DNA of 64,000 nucleotides. Source: Duganella sp. 1224 (GTDB lineage Bacteria > Pseudomonadota > Gammaproteobacteria > Burkholderiales > Burkholderiaceae_D). Below the pieces are notes generated by a model. The model worked only from the letters and a program-made list of their open reading frames with translations. It made no database searches and had not been told where the DNA came from. Position 1 is the stretch's first letter. Every line of letters begins with the position of its first letter. This document shows, piece by piece, positions 55,724-63,996 of this stretch. The stretch spans positions 62,001 to 126,000 of the forward strand of contig NZ_JACBYS010000001.1 of assembly GCF_013408245.1 (NCBI RefSeq), in the 5' to 3' direction. Both the position numbers and the translations under genes were made by a program.

Positions 55724-57140
55724 AAGGCAGTTCAATGCGGAAATGTGCGCCTCGCTGCGAGGGCATCAGTGTTAAAACGCCGCCATGCGCGGCCACGTAT
55801 TCATGCACGATGGACAGGCCGATGCCGTTGCCGCGGCGGGCCCCGGCCGGCTGGCGCCGTCCCTGGTAGAACGGCTCGAAGATGCGGGCGGCATCGTCCG
55901 GCGCCACGCCCGGCCCCTGGTCGGTGCAGTCGAGCAGCAGCTTGCCGTCCAGCTCGCCGACGCGGAAGGCGATCAGGCCGCCCGGCGGGCTGAAGCGCAC
56001 GGCGTTGGACAGCAGGTTGCCGACCGCCGTCGCCAGCTTGTCGGCGTCGATGGCGATCGGCCGCGCCTTGCCCTCGGCCGCCACGGTCAGGCGCGCCGCC
56101 TGCCATTGCAGGCGCTGGCTGTCGATGGTCTGGGTCAGCAGGCTGGCGACGTCGGTCAGCTGGCGTTGCAGGCGCTGGGCGTCGAAGGCGGCGGCGTTGT
56201 AGCGCAGCAGCGCCTCGATCTGTGATTGCAGCGCGGCGGTGTTCTGGTTGAGGATGCCGGCGATCTCGCGCTGGTCGGGCGACAGCGCGCCGGCCACGCC
56301 GTCCTCCAGCAGCGCCACGCCTTCGCGCAGCGCCGCCAGCGGCGTCTTCAGCTCGTGCGAGATGTGGCGCAGGAAGCGCGCCTTGTCGGCTTCCAGCTCG
56401 GCCAGGCGCTGGCGCAGCCAGTTGAGCTGCTGGCCCACGCGCTCCAGGTCGCTCGGGCCGCGCACCACGATGGCCTGGTCGTAGCGGTTCTCGCCCAGCG
56501 TATCGATGGCCGCCTCGATCTGTTCCAGCGGCCGCGACAGCCACAGGCCGAAGCCGGACGCCAGCAGCGCCGCCAGCAGGATCGAGCCGATCACCTGCGC
56601 CTTGAGCACGGCACGGCGCTGGTCCAGTTCGGCCAGCAGCTCGGCGTTGCGGCGTTCGACCTCCTGTTTGACTTCCGCCGCCAGCTCTTCGTTGACGGCC
56701 GGCAGCGGATTGAGCGCCTTTTCCAGCGCCTGCTGGCGCGCGCTGCTGCGCGGACGGGTGGCGGGCAGTTGCAGGATGTCCCAGGCCTGTTCGCCGGCCT
56801 GGCGCCAGCGCGTGAACAGCGCGGCCGGCGCGTAGGGCAGGGCGGCCGCCACCGCGTCCAGCGCCACGCGGGCGTCGCGCCAGGCGTCGGCGTAGCGCTT
56901 GCGGAAAGCGGGATCGTCCAGCACCAGGTACTGGCGCGCGCTGCGCGTCATGGCGACGCTGCGTTCCGCCAGTTGTTGGGTGTTTTCGGTGAGCGCCAGC
57001 GCATGGTGTCCGCTGTCGCGGCTGTGGGCGGCCAGGCGGTCCAGCGTCCACAGGGCGTGCAGCGAGGCGGCGCTCAACAGCACGGCAATCAGCAAAAAGA
57101 CACCCAGCAACAGCTGGCGAAACGAGAGTTTCGAGAGCAT
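55713..57140 (-). CDS. glrK: Sensor histidine kinase, GlrK/QseE type
   Basis: A 475-aa kinase with two membrane helices (about 8-30 and 181-202), a periplasmic helical sensor rich in coiled-coil sequence, a HAMP segment, the phospho-accepting His262 (RHISHELKTPLAALREG), and an HATPase domain (NLLSNAVRFSP, DQGPGVAPDDAARIFEPFYQG, GNGIGLSIVHEY). It phosphorylates GlrR. The RraB-like gene ends 83 bp upstream, so the three genes probably have their own promoter there. Confidence 0.93.
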   Translation of the reverse strand: MLSKLSFRQLLLGVFLLIAVLLSAASLHALWTLDRLAAHSRDSGHHALALTENTQQLAERSVAMTRSARQYLVLDDPAFRKRYADAWRDARVALDAVAAALPYAPAALFTRWRQAGEQAWDILQLPATRPRSSARQQALEKALNPLPAVNEELAAEVKQEVERRNAELLAELDQRRAVLKAQVIGSILLAALLASGFGLWLSRPLEQIEAAIDTLGENRYDQAIVVRGPSDLERVGQQLNWLRQRLAELEADKARFLRHISHELKTPLAALREGVALLEDGVAGALSPDQREIAGILNQNTAALQSQIEALLRYNAAAFDAQRLQRQLTDVASLLTQTIDSQRLQWQAARLTVAAEGKARPIAIDADKLATAVGNLLSNAVRFSPPGGLIAFRVGELDGKLLLDCTDQGPGVAPDDAARIFEPFYQGRRQPAGARRGNGIGLSIVHEYVAAHGGVLTLMPSQRGAHFRIELPYDL

Positions 57141-57223
57141 CGCGGGTCAGAAAATGGCCATATTGAACGAATCATAAGGCCAAACCCGCGCGCCAGCCCG
57201 TTCGATTGGGCATGGCGGGGAAC

Positions 57224-57565
57224 TTAGTTGGCGGGGCCGACGTCCATGCCGTCGTAGGATTCCAGCTGGTGTTCCTCGGCGAACTTGTAGAACTCCTGGT
57301 TGCGCGCGTGTAGCGTGTCGACCGTGTGCTTCTCGATTTTTTCCACGTGCAGCCACCACAGCGCCGGGTTGCCGCCTTCCGGCTTGGAGTCGTAGATGCC
57401 GACGACCTGGTAGCCCTTGGCCTTGAGCGGCGCCTGCGCGGCTTCCAGCTTGGCCTTGTCGGCGTCGGCGAAGAAGTAGCCCCATAACAGCGGCTTGGTG
57501 ATGTCCCACGGGGCGTTTTGCTTCATGTCGTCGAACAGCGCGACCATTTCTTCTTTGGTAATCAT
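57224..57565 (-). CDS. RraB-like regulator of RNase E
   Basis: A 113-aa soluble protein: ITKEEMVALFDDMKQNAPWD, KPLLWGYFFADADKAKLEAA, LKAKGYQVVGIYD, LWWLHVEKIEKHTVDTLHARN, ESYDGMDVGPAN. This follows the RraB/DUF695-like pattern, including the acidic C-terminal Y-D-G-x-D-V-G-P. In E. coli RraB binds RNase E and slows mRNA decay. The ATG at 57565 is followed by a short Glu/Asp-rich helix; the upstream open frame to 57715 has no support. Confidence 0.85.
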   Translation of the reverse strand: MITKEEMVALFDDMKQNAPWDITKPLLWGYFFADADKAKLEAAQAPLKAKGYQVVGIYDSKPEGGNPALWWLHVEKIEKHTVDTLHARNQEFYKFAEEHQLESYDGMDVGPAN

Positions 57566-57689
57566 GTCATTCCTTGCTGCGCCGGCAACATCCTGTCCGG
57601 CGCGATTGATCTTGGGGTGTAAGGTAGCAGAACGTCGTCCCGCGCAGTATCTGTCTTCAGCAGAGTAGCCGCGAACCGCGCAGTATACC

Positions 57690-57718
57690 TTGCCCGCTGC
57701 GGCAAAAGTTCGCATAAT
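57690..57718 (+). promoter_or_regulatory. Promoter of the phosphopantetheinyl transferase gene
   Basis: TTGCCC (57690-57695), a 17-bp spacer and CATAAT (57713-57718), 30 bp before the ATG. Motif call only. Confidence 0.55.
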
Positions 57719-57747
57719 GCCTTTTTGGTTCCTGGCAATGTTTCAAG

Positions 57748-58368
57748 ATGACGAAGGCTTCACTCTGGATGGTCGATGCGGATGCGGTAATGGACGCCCA
57801 ACTGCAGCGCTGGCTTGGCTGGCTGTCCCCGGGCGAGATGGCGCGGCATCAGCGCTTCGTGCGGGCGCAGCGGCAGCGCCAGTTTGTGGTCGGCCGCGTG
57901 CTGCTGCGGATGGCGCTGGCCCGCCTGCTCGGCGTCACGCCCCAGGAGATCGGCCTGGAGGAACAGGTCGGCAAGGCGCCGCGCCTGGTGGCGCCCGTCG
58001 CCAGGGGAACGCCGCCGGGCTTCAGCCTCGCCCACAGCGGCCGCTGGGTGGCTTGCGCGGTCAGCGCGCAGACGGCGCTGGGGCTGGATGTCGAAATGAA
58101 GGACGGCGCGCGCGACCTGAACGCGCTGGCCGCGCAGGCCTTCGACAGCGGTGAGATGTCGCAGTGGGAGCGCCTGCAAGGCCTGCCGGCCGCAAGCCGC
58201 GTCGAGGGCTTTTACCGCTTGTGGAGCGAGAAGGAAGCGCGCTTCAAGCTGGGCGCGGCAAGCGGCGGCCACTGCCTGGCGCTGGCGCATGCGGAACTGT
58301 CGGTGGCGTTGTGCAGCGAACTGCCGCTGGAGCAGCCGCCGGCAATCGAGATCATCACCCTGGAATAA
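57748..58368 (+). CDS. 4'-phosphopantetheinyl transferase, Sfp type
   Basis: A 206-aa enzyme with the two Sfp signatures: LGLDVEMKD (Asp114, Glu116, Mg2+ binding) and FYRLWSEKEARFKL (Trp159, Glu161, Lys162). FSLAHSGRWVACAVS and the basic FVRAQRQRQFVVGR segment bind coenzyme A. It activates carrier proteins of fatty acid, polyketide or non-ribosomal peptide synthesis. No synthase gene is nearby, so its partners are elsewhere. It ends at a terminator shared with the convergent outer-membrane gene. Confidence 0.93.
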   Translation: MTKASLWMVDADAVMDAQLQRWLGWLSPGEMARHQRFVRAQRQRQFVVGRVLLRMALARLLGVTPQEIGLEEQVGKAPRLVAPVARGTPPGFSLAHSGRWVACAVSAQTALGLDVEMKDGARDLNALAAQAFDSGEMSQWERLQGLPAASRVEGFYRLWSEKEARFKLGAASGGHCLALAHAELSVALCSELPLEQPPAIEIITLE

Positions 58369-58395
58369 AAAAAGCCGGCGCGCAGCCGGCTTTTT
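58367..58395. terminator. Bidirectional terminator between the transferase gene and the outer-membrane gene
   Basis: AAAAAGCCGGC, loop GCGCA, GCCGGCTTTTT. Symmetric A and T tracts allow use from both sides. Confidence 0.9.
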
Positions 58396-58410
58396 CGTCA
58401 GCGCTGGCGC

Positions 58411-58968
58411 TTAGAAGGCGTAACGCACGCCAACCGATACCAGGTTGGCCTTGATGTTGGCGTCGCCGTCCTTGGCGATTTTGCCGAAGTATTCGTATTC
58501 CGCCACGACGCTGACGTTCTTGTTCAGCAGGTAGGCCGCGCCCACGCTGACGTAGGGCGAGGTGCGGTTGTCCGAGCCGCTGTCCGAGATGCCGGCCACC
58601 GAGGCCGATACCTTCACGTGGGTGTAGGCCACGCCGGCCTTGCCGATCAGCGCGAACTGGTCATTCAGCGTCAGGGTGCCGACGGCGGCGACGTACAGCG
58701 AGCGTGGCTTCGACGAGATGCGCGCGCCGTTGCCGCTTTTCTCTGCCTCGCGCAGGTCGGCAAAGCCGATTTCGGCGCCGAAGTTCTGGGTGTAGTTGTA
58801 GCCGCCGTACACCTTGTACGCGGTTTTATGTTCCTTGAACGACAGGCCGTCCAGGTCCACTTTCTGTTCGGCGCGGCCGACGTTGCCGCCGACATAGTAG
58901 CCTTCGGCGTGAGCGGCCAGCGGGGCAGCCAGCGCTGCGATCAGTGCGAACAGTACATTCTTTTTCAT
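58411..58968 (-). CDS. Outer-membrane beta-barrel protein (OmpA/OmpW-like eight-strand porin)
   Basis: A 185-aa protein with a signal peptide (KKNVLFALIAALAAPLAAHA) and an eight-strand barrel pattern: GYYVGGNVGRAEQKV, TAYKVYGGYNYTQNFGAEIG, SLYVAAVGTLTLNDQFALIG, SPYVSVGAAYLLNKNVSVVAEYEYF, ending in VSVGVRYAF with the C-terminal Phe that the BAM complex recognises. It is a small surface barrel of unknown specific function. Its promoter lies 80-110 bp upstream, with a stable hairpin in the leader. Confidence 0.9.
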   Translation of the reverse strand: MKKNVLFALIAALAAPLAAHAEGYYVGGNVGRAEQKVDLDGLSFKEHKTAYKVYGGYNYTQNFGAEIGFADLREAEKSGNGARISSKPRSLYVAAVGTLTLNDQFALIGKAGVAYTHVKVSASVAGISDSGSDNRTSPYVSVGAAYLLNKNVSVVAEYEYFGKIAKDGDANIKANLVSVGVRYAF

Positions 58969-58990
58969 TTGCTATTCCTAAAGTATGGCT

Positions 58991-59035
58991 AAAAAAGCAA
59001 AACGGAACAGCCTGCGTCATGCGGCTGTTCCGTTT
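58991..59035 (-). terminator. Terminator-like hairpin in the leader of the outer-membrane gene
   Basis: On the minus strand AAACGGAACAGCC (from 59035), a ten-base loop, GGCTGTTCCGTTT, then TGCTTTTTT. The 13-bp perfect stem and T-run look like an intrinsic terminator of the upstream tonB-like gene. It lies between the promoter at 59048-59076 and the ATG at 58968, so it is also transcribed in the outer-membrane gene's own leader. Confidence 0.8.
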
Positions 59036-59047
59036 CGCTGGGGCAAT

Positions 59048-59076
59048 ATTATAGAGAAGAATAGCCAATACTGCAA
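59048..59076 (-). promoter_or_regulatory. Strong sigma-70 promoter of the outer-membrane gene
   Basis: On the minus strand TTGCAG (59076-59071), exactly 17 bases, then TATAAT (59053-59048). Transcription should start near 59041, 73 bases before the ATG. Confidence 0.75.
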
Positions 59077-59092
59077 ATCTTATTCGTCTGCA

Positions 59093-59722
59093 TTAGTCCA
59101 GGCTCCACACGTATTGCATCCGGGTCCACACCGGCTGCGGCACGCCGTCCACCGTGCCGGGTTTGAATTTGCACAGGCTCAGGCCGGCCTGGGCGGCGCG
59201 GTCCAGCTCGCGGAAGCCGCTGGATTTCTCGATCCGCGAGTCGGCCACCTTGCCGTCGGGGCCGACCAGCAGGGCCAGCAGGACGGTGCCGGTGTCGCCG
59301 TTGCGCAGCGCGTTCTTCGGATAATCCGGCTTGGCGCAGGCCTGGGCGTCGACCACCGCCGCCGTCACCACCGGCGCGGCTCTGGACGGCGCCGGCCGGG
59401 TGCCGCTGTCACCGACGGCGCCAGTGGGCGGCGTGGCCGGCGGCTGGTCGGCCAGGGGACGCGTGGTGACGGTGGGCTGCATCTGCGGCGGGAGATCGGG
59501 GAGCGGGTCCGGCGCGAAGATGGGCGGCTGCGGCATGGTGGGTAAGGCCACCGGCGGATCGAGCGGCTTCGGTGTCGGCACGTCCGGTGTCGGCAGCACA
59601 TCGATCACCGGCGGCGCGGCGTGGAACACGGTCAGCCTGGAGCCGTGCAGGAATACCGCTAACAGGACAGCGTGCAGCAGGACGACGGTGCTGATGCCGG
59701 TCAGATTCTTCTTCTGGTTCAT
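59093..59722 (-). CDS. TonB-like energy transducer
   Basis: A 209-aa protein: an N-terminal membrane anchor (LTGISTVVLLHAVLLAVFL), a long Pro-rich periplasmic spacer (TPDVPTPKPLDPPVALPTMP), and the TonB C-terminal domain (KPDYPKNALRNGDTGTVLLALLVGPDGKVADSRIEKSSGF, LDRAAQAGLSLCKFKPG). It couples the proton motive force to outer-membrane receptors. Unlike E. coli TonB it has a Cys in the C-terminal domain and one just before it (AQACAKPDY), which could form a disulfide. No exbB or exbD is adjacent. Confidence 0.9.
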   Translation of the reverse strand: MNQKKNLTGISTVVLLHAVLLAVFLHGSRLTVFHAAPPVIDVLPTPDVPTPKPLDPPVALPTMPQPPIFAPDPLPDLPPQMQPTVTTRPLADQPPATPPTGAVGDSGTRPAPSRAAPVVTAAVVDAQACAKPDYPKNALRNGDTGTVLLALLVGPDGKVADSRIEKSSGFRELDRAAQAGLSLCKFKPGTVDGVPQPVWTRMQYVWSLD

Positions 59723-59854
59723 GCTTGCTCCTTGGTGGTGGTTAAATTGCTAGGGCTTGGAAGTATAATATTCTATGTAATGGCAAAAATGAAGCGGTAT
59801 TTACGCGGGGAGGATGTGCTATGCTTCGTCCCATGCATTGCTTCGGAGTGGAAA

Positions 59855-60493
59855 ATGAAAAAAATACGCGTGATGCTGGCGGACGATCACCCCATCGTGA
59901 TGACGGGCTTCGCCATGTCGCTGGAGGGGCAGGGCCTGGACGTGGTGGCGCAGGCGCGCACGCCGCAGGAGGCGCTGGCCCAGTGCCAGCAACTGCGGCC
60001 GGACGTGGTGGTGCTGGACATCCGCTTCGGCGAACAGATGACCGGCCTGGATGTCGCCAAACAGATTCTGGCGCGGACGCCGTCCGCCGCCATCGTCTTC
60101 CTCAGCCAGTTCGACCAGGATAGCCTGATCAAGGAAACCTACCGCCTCGGCGGCCGCGCCTTCATGACCAAGGATTGCGATCCGGCCGATCTGGCGGCGG
60201 CGGTGCGCCGCGCGCACGACGGTGAGCTGTACTTCCTGCCGCACATCGCCGAGCGGCTGGCCAATCTGTCGGTGCGCGGCGACGCCTCGCCGCAGTCGCA
60301 ACTGGACGAACGCGCGCTGGAGATCTTCACGCTGATGGCGGAAGGGCTGACCAACGCGGAAATCGCCGAAAAGCTGGACGTCTCCACCAAGACCATCAGC
60401 AATATCAGCCAGGCGGTGAAGGAGAAGCTGGGCGTGCACCGGCCGGCCTACATCACCCGGCTGGCGGTCAAGCATGGCCTGATTGAGCCCTGA
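59855..60493 (+). CDS. NarL/FixJ-type response regulator
   Basis: A 212-aa regulator: RVMLADDHPIVMTGFAMSLE, phospho-acceptor Asp55 (VVLDIRFGE), Lys106, and a LuxR-type helix-turn-helix (LMAEGLTNAEIAEKLDVSTKTISN). The ATG at 59855 follows CGGAGTGG, and the open frame upstream to 59672 is not coding. The kinase start overlaps its stop by one base (TGATG), so the pair is co-translated. The Fur-boxed receptor downstream suggests a link with metal or nutrient uptake, but this is inference. Confidence 0.93.
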   Translation: MKKIRVMLADDHPIVMTGFAMSLEGQGLDVVAQARTPQEALAQCQQLRPDVVVLDIRFGEQMTGLDVAKQILARTPSAAIVFLSQFDQDSLIKETYRLGGRAFMTKDCDPADLAAAVRRAHDGELYFLPHIAERLANLSVRGDASPQSQLDERALEIFTLMAEGLTNAEIAEKLDVSTKTISNISQAVKEKLGVHRPAYITRLAVKHGLIEP

Positions 60494-61767
60494 TGCGCCG
60501 CTGGTCCTGGCGCCACTGGAGCGTGCGCGCGCGGCTGATGGCGATAACGGCGCTGCCGCTGGCCTATCTGTTTTCCACCTTTGTCTGGTACGCGTATCAA
60601 TCGCGGCTGGCGGAGGTGCGCGAGGAGATGGCGGAGCGCGGCCCGCTGGTGGCCAAGGTGCTGGCTGACAGCAGTGAATTCAGCCTGATCGCGCATCGCT
60701 ACGATGACCTGAAGCTGACCATCAACGGCCTGCTGCGCGCGGACCCCAGCATCCAGCGCATCGACGTGCTGGATGCGCAGCGGCGCGATCTGGTGCACGC
60801 GGCCGCGCGCGCCGTCGCCAGCGGGGAGTTGCGCTATTACGAGGCGCCCATACTCAAGCGCCTGACGTGGGTGTCGGTGCTGGGCCCGGACGGCAAGCCC
60901 TATCAGACCGACCGCCCGGCCGCCAGCGGCATGACGGTGGGGACCATCGGCCATGTGCGGGTGACGATGTCGCCGTCGGCATTGCTGCTCAAGCAGACGC
61001 GCCGGTTTTACGTGGAGCTGCTGGTCGGTTCCATCGGCCTGCTGGCTTGCGTGCTGCTGGCGTGGCAGCTGGCCAAGGGGCTGGACGCGTCGCTGCAGGC
61101 GTCGATGCGCGCCCTGCGCGAGGCGGACGACGAGAAGCGCCGCCTGATCCGCAAGGTCAACACGGCGGTGGAGGACGAGCGCCAGAGCATCGCGCTGGAG
61201 ATCCACGATGAACTCAACGCCACGCTGATCGCGGTGCGGCTGGAGGCGCAGCGGATTGCCGCCATCAGCCCGCAAGGCGAGGCGCGCGACAAGGCCCAGT
61301 CCATCATCACGCTGGCGCTGGGGCTGTACAACAGCGGCCGCGCGCTGGTGCGCCGTTTGCGGCCGGAAGTGCTGGATATGCTGGGCCTGGACGGCGCGGT
61401 GGAGGAGATGGTGCGCCACTACGACGCCGCGCAAAGCGGCTGTCGCTTCGATTTTGAGGCGAGCGGCGACTTCTCTCGGGTAGAAGCTGGCATTGCTATC
61501 TCCGCGTATCGCATTGTCCAGGAAGCGTTGTCCAACATCGTCAAGCATGCGCGAGCCACCCATGCGTCGCTGCGGCTGGCGGTGGAGCAGGGCGAACTGC
61601 GCATGCAGGTCAGCGACAATGGCGCCGGCTTCGATCCGGCCGAGGCGTCCGCGGGCATCGGATTGGTGGGCATGCGCGAGCGCGTGTACGCCGTCAACGG
61701 CCGCGTCAGCATCGATACCGGGCTTACTGCTGGCACACGTATCAACATTGCAATGCCAATTCGATAA
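60493..61767 (+). CDS. Sensor histidine kinase of the HisKA_3 (NarX-like) class
   Basis: A 424-aa kinase: two membrane helices (about 16-36 and 173-193), a periplasmic sensor between them, and a dimerisation domain with the phospho-accepting His238 in ALEIHDELNATLIAVRLEAQ. An HATPase domain follows (ISAYRIVQEALSNIVKHARA, VSDNGAGFDP, GIGLVGMRERVYAVNG). It pairs with the upstream response regulator. The receptor gene starts 85 bp after its stop behind its own regulated promoter. Confidence 0.93.
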   Translation: MRRWSWRHWSVRARLMAITALPLAYLFSTFVWYAYQSRLAEVREEMAERGPLVAKVLADSSEFSLIAHRYDDLKLTINGLLRADPSIQRIDVLDAQRRDLVHAAARAVASGELRYYEAPILKRLTWVSVLGPDGKPYQTDRPAASGMTVGTIGHVRVTMSPSALLLKQTRRFYVELLVGSIGLLACVLLAWQLAKGLDASLQASMRALREADDEKRRLIRKVNTAVEDERQSIALEIHDELNATLIAVRLEAQRIAAISPQGEARDKAQSIITLALGLYNSGRALVRRLRPEVLDMLGLDGAVEEMVRHYDAAQSGCRFDFEASGDFSRVEAGIAISAYRIVQEALSNIVKHARATHASLRLAVEQGELRMQVSDNGAGFDPAEASAGIGLVGMRERVYAVNGRVSIDTGLTAGTRINIAMPIR

Positions 61768-61776
61768 ACTTTCGCT

Positions 61777-61804
61777 TTGAATGTAAACGATTCTCATTTA
61801 ATAT
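61777..61804 (+). promoter_or_regulatory. Promoter of the TonB-dependent receptor, overlapping Fur box 1
   Basis: TTGAAT (61777-61782), a 16-bp spacer and TAATAT (61799-61804). The first Fur-like site lies between and across these elements, so a bound repressor would block RNA polymerase. Confidence 0.5.
61782..61800. promoter_or_regulatory. Fur box 1
   Basis: On the minus strand it reads TAAATGAGAATCGTTTACA, containing the AATGAGAAT core of Fur sites followed by a partial second half. Confidence 0.75.
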
Positions 61805-61811
61805 CCCTGTT

Positions 61812-61830
61812 TGTAAATAATTCTCATTCA
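61812..61830. promoter_or_regulatory. Fur box 2, 30 bp from box 1
   Basis: On the minus strand it reads TGAATGAGAATTATTTACA, differing from box 1 at three positions. The exact 30-bp period puts both sites on the same face of the helix. Confidence 0.75.
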
Positions 61831-61851
61831 ATAAACGGGGGAAATCGGGAA

Positions 61852-63996
61852 ATGCGCATCAAGGTGATGGTGGTGGCGCTGGCCGGCGTGCTGGCTGGCT
61901 GGGCAGTGCACGCGGAGGAGGCGGAGCCAGTGGAGCAGGTGGTGATCACCGGCGACAAGCTCAAACGTACGGAAATCGACAGCAGCGCCAGCGTCGGCGC
62001 CCGCAACCGCCGCCAGATCGCCGAATCCGGCATGACCACGATGGAAGATGTGGTGGCGCAGATGGCCAACGTGGGCACGGCCGAAAATCTGTCGATTCGC
62101 GGTGTGCAGATGTATGGCCCGATCGGCGGCGGCGGCAAGACCATCACGATGGTCGTCGACGGCGTGCCGCAGGACGGCTTTGGCCAGGATATCGGTGGCC
62201 TCAGCGTGTGGGACGCCGACCGCGTGGAAGTGCTGCGCGGGCCGCAGTCCACCAATCAGGGCCGCAATTCGCTGGCCGGCGCGGTGGTGCTGAGGACACG
62301 CGACCCGCAGGACGCGCGCGATTTCAGCTACCGCCTCAGCGCCGGCAACCAGCACGCGGCGCGCGTGGCGATGGCCGGCGGCGGCGCCATCGTCGATGAG
62401 GTGCTGGCCGGCCGGCTGTCGGTGGAGCAGCGCCGCCGCGACGGCGACGTGTACAACCCCACGCGCGACGACCAGCGCGCCAACAAGGACGACGGCCATA
62501 CTTATCGCGGCAAGCTGCGCATCACGCCGTGGGGCGAGCGTTATCAGGCGCTGGTCACGCTGGTGGACGACAAGCAGCTGCTGGGCTATAACACCGTGGA
62601 GGCGGTGAAGGTGCCGGCCGGCGCGCGCCAGAATCTGTCCAACGAGCCGCGTGACGTCAGCAACCACACGCGCTCCGCCGCGCTGGAGCAGACTTTCCGC
62701 GCCTACGGCGCCGACGTCACGCTGCTGACCACTTATTCGCACAACCGCTATGCGCGGGTACAGGATTACGACGGCACCGAGCTGCGGCAGGGCTACCGCA
62801 CCGGCGAGAACATCGACCGTCAATGGCAGCAGGAGGCGCGCGCCAACTTCGACACGCAGCTGTTCGGCCACAAGCTGAAAGGCGTGGCCGGCCTGTACTA
62901 CGCGCGCCAGTACTATGCGGGCGACGACAAATTCATCGTGCCGGTGTCCTACGTGCTGGGGCTGATCGGCCAGTGCCGCGTGCAGGCCGCGTGCGATGCC
63001 GCCTACGGCGCGGACTTCATCAGCCGCCGCCAGATGCAGGACAACGCCAGCACGACGCGCGCCGCCTACGGCGAATTCGATTACGTGATCGACCGGCTGA
63101 CGCTCACCGCCGGCCTGCGCTACGACGCCGAGCGCCAGCGACGCTTGCTGTCGTCGGCAACGGAAGGCACCTCGCCGCTGGCGCGGCAAATCTTCACGCA
63201 ACTGATCAGGAGCGGCGCGTTCACGCCGGACGGCACGCAAGACCTGGGCACCGACAATGCGGTGTGGCTGCCCAAGCTGGGCGTGCGCTATGCGCTGGCG
63301 CCGGAATGGGTGGCCGGCCTGACCGCGCAGCGCGGTTACCGCACCGGCGGCGTGGATTACAGCTATCAGCGCGGCTCGCACGCCTACGGTCCGGAGTACA
63401 CCAAGAACTACGAGGCGTCGCTCAAAGGCGTGCTGGATAACGGCCTGGTGGTGGCGCTGAATGCCTACCGCGTCAACTGGATCGACCAGCAGGTCAACAT
63501 CGGCCGCAACACGCTGGATGTGTACTTCGTCAACGCCGGCAGCTCGCGCCTGCAGGGGCTGGAGGCGGAAGTCCATGGCCGCGTGGCGCGCGACCTCGAA
63601 CTGTTTGGCGCACTGGGGCTGGCGCGCACGGAGTTCATCAACTTCGTGGCGCCGGCCGGCGATTACAGCGGCCATGAATTCGCGCGCTCGCCGCGCCAGA
63701 CGCAATCGGTGGGCTTTAGCTGGACGCCGGGCCGCTGGCTGCTCAACCTCAACCTGCAGCACGCGGGCGGCAGTTATACCGGTCCGGAAAACACCGACCG
63801 TAACGACAGCCACACCACGCTGGGCGGCAAGGCCGCGTACACGTTGTCCAACGGCGTGACGCTGTTCGCCTACGGCAGCAATCTGACCAACCGGACCTAC
63901 ATCACCGCCAACAAGCTGGAGACGGTGACCGGCCGCTATGCGGTCGCGCTGGGCAACGCGCGCCAGTTTGGCTTTGGCGTGCAGGGCACACTGTAA
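61852..63996 (+). CDS. TonB-dependent outer-membrane receptor
   Basis: A 714-aa receptor starting MRIKVMVVALAGVLAGWAVHA after GGGGGAAATCGGG. The TonB box is EQVVITGDKLKR. The plug domain has MTTMEDVVAQMANVGTAENLSIRGVQ, VVDGVPQDGFGQDIGGL, and DADRVEVLRGPQSTNQGRNSLAGAVVL. A 22-strand barrel with motifs such as YGSNLTNRTYITANKLE follows, ending at TL. Under Fur control it most likely imports an iron chelate, but the ligand cannot be read. The stop lies five bases before the window end. No other uptake gene is visible downstream. Confidence 0.94.
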   Translation: MRIKVMVVALAGVLAGWAVHAEEAEPVEQVVITGDKLKRTEIDSSASVGARNRRQIAESGMTTMEDVVAQMANVGTAENLSIRGVQMYGPIGGGGKTITMVVDGVPQDGFGQDIGGLSVWDADRVEVLRGPQSTNQGRNSLAGAVVLRTRDPQDARDFSYRLSAGNQHAARVAMAGGGAIVDEVLAGRLSVEQRRRDGDVYNPTRDDQRANKDDGHTYRGKLRITPWGERYQALVTLVDDKQLLGYNTVEAVKVPAGARQNLSNEPRDVSNHTRSAALEQTFRAYGADVTLLTTYSHNRYARVQDYDGTELRQGYRTGENIDRQWQQEARANFDTQLFGHKLKGVAGLYYARQYYAGDDKFIVPVSYVLGLIGQCRVQAACDAAYGADFISRRQMQDNASTTRAAYGEFDYVIDRLTLTAGLRYDAERQRRLLSSATEGTSPLARQIFTQLIRSGAFTPDGTQDLGTDNAVWLPKLGVRYALAPEWVAGLTAQRGYRTGGVDYSYQRGSHAYGPEYTKNYEASLKGVLDNGLVVALNAYRVNWIDQQVNIGRNTLDVYFVNAGSSRLQGLEAEVHGRVARDLELFGALGLARTEFINFVAPAGDYSGHEFARSPRQTQSVGFSWTPGRWLLNLNLQHAGGSYTGPENTDRNDSHTTLGGKAAYTLSNGVTLFAYGSNLTNRTYITANKLETVTGRYAVALGNARQFGFGVQGTL

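Noticed and set aside
59672..59854. N-terminal extension of the NarL-type regulator
   Set aside because: The stretch covers the divergent intergenic region and the start of the tonB-like gene; MKKIRVMLADDHP at 59855 with its Shine-Dalgarno is the family start.
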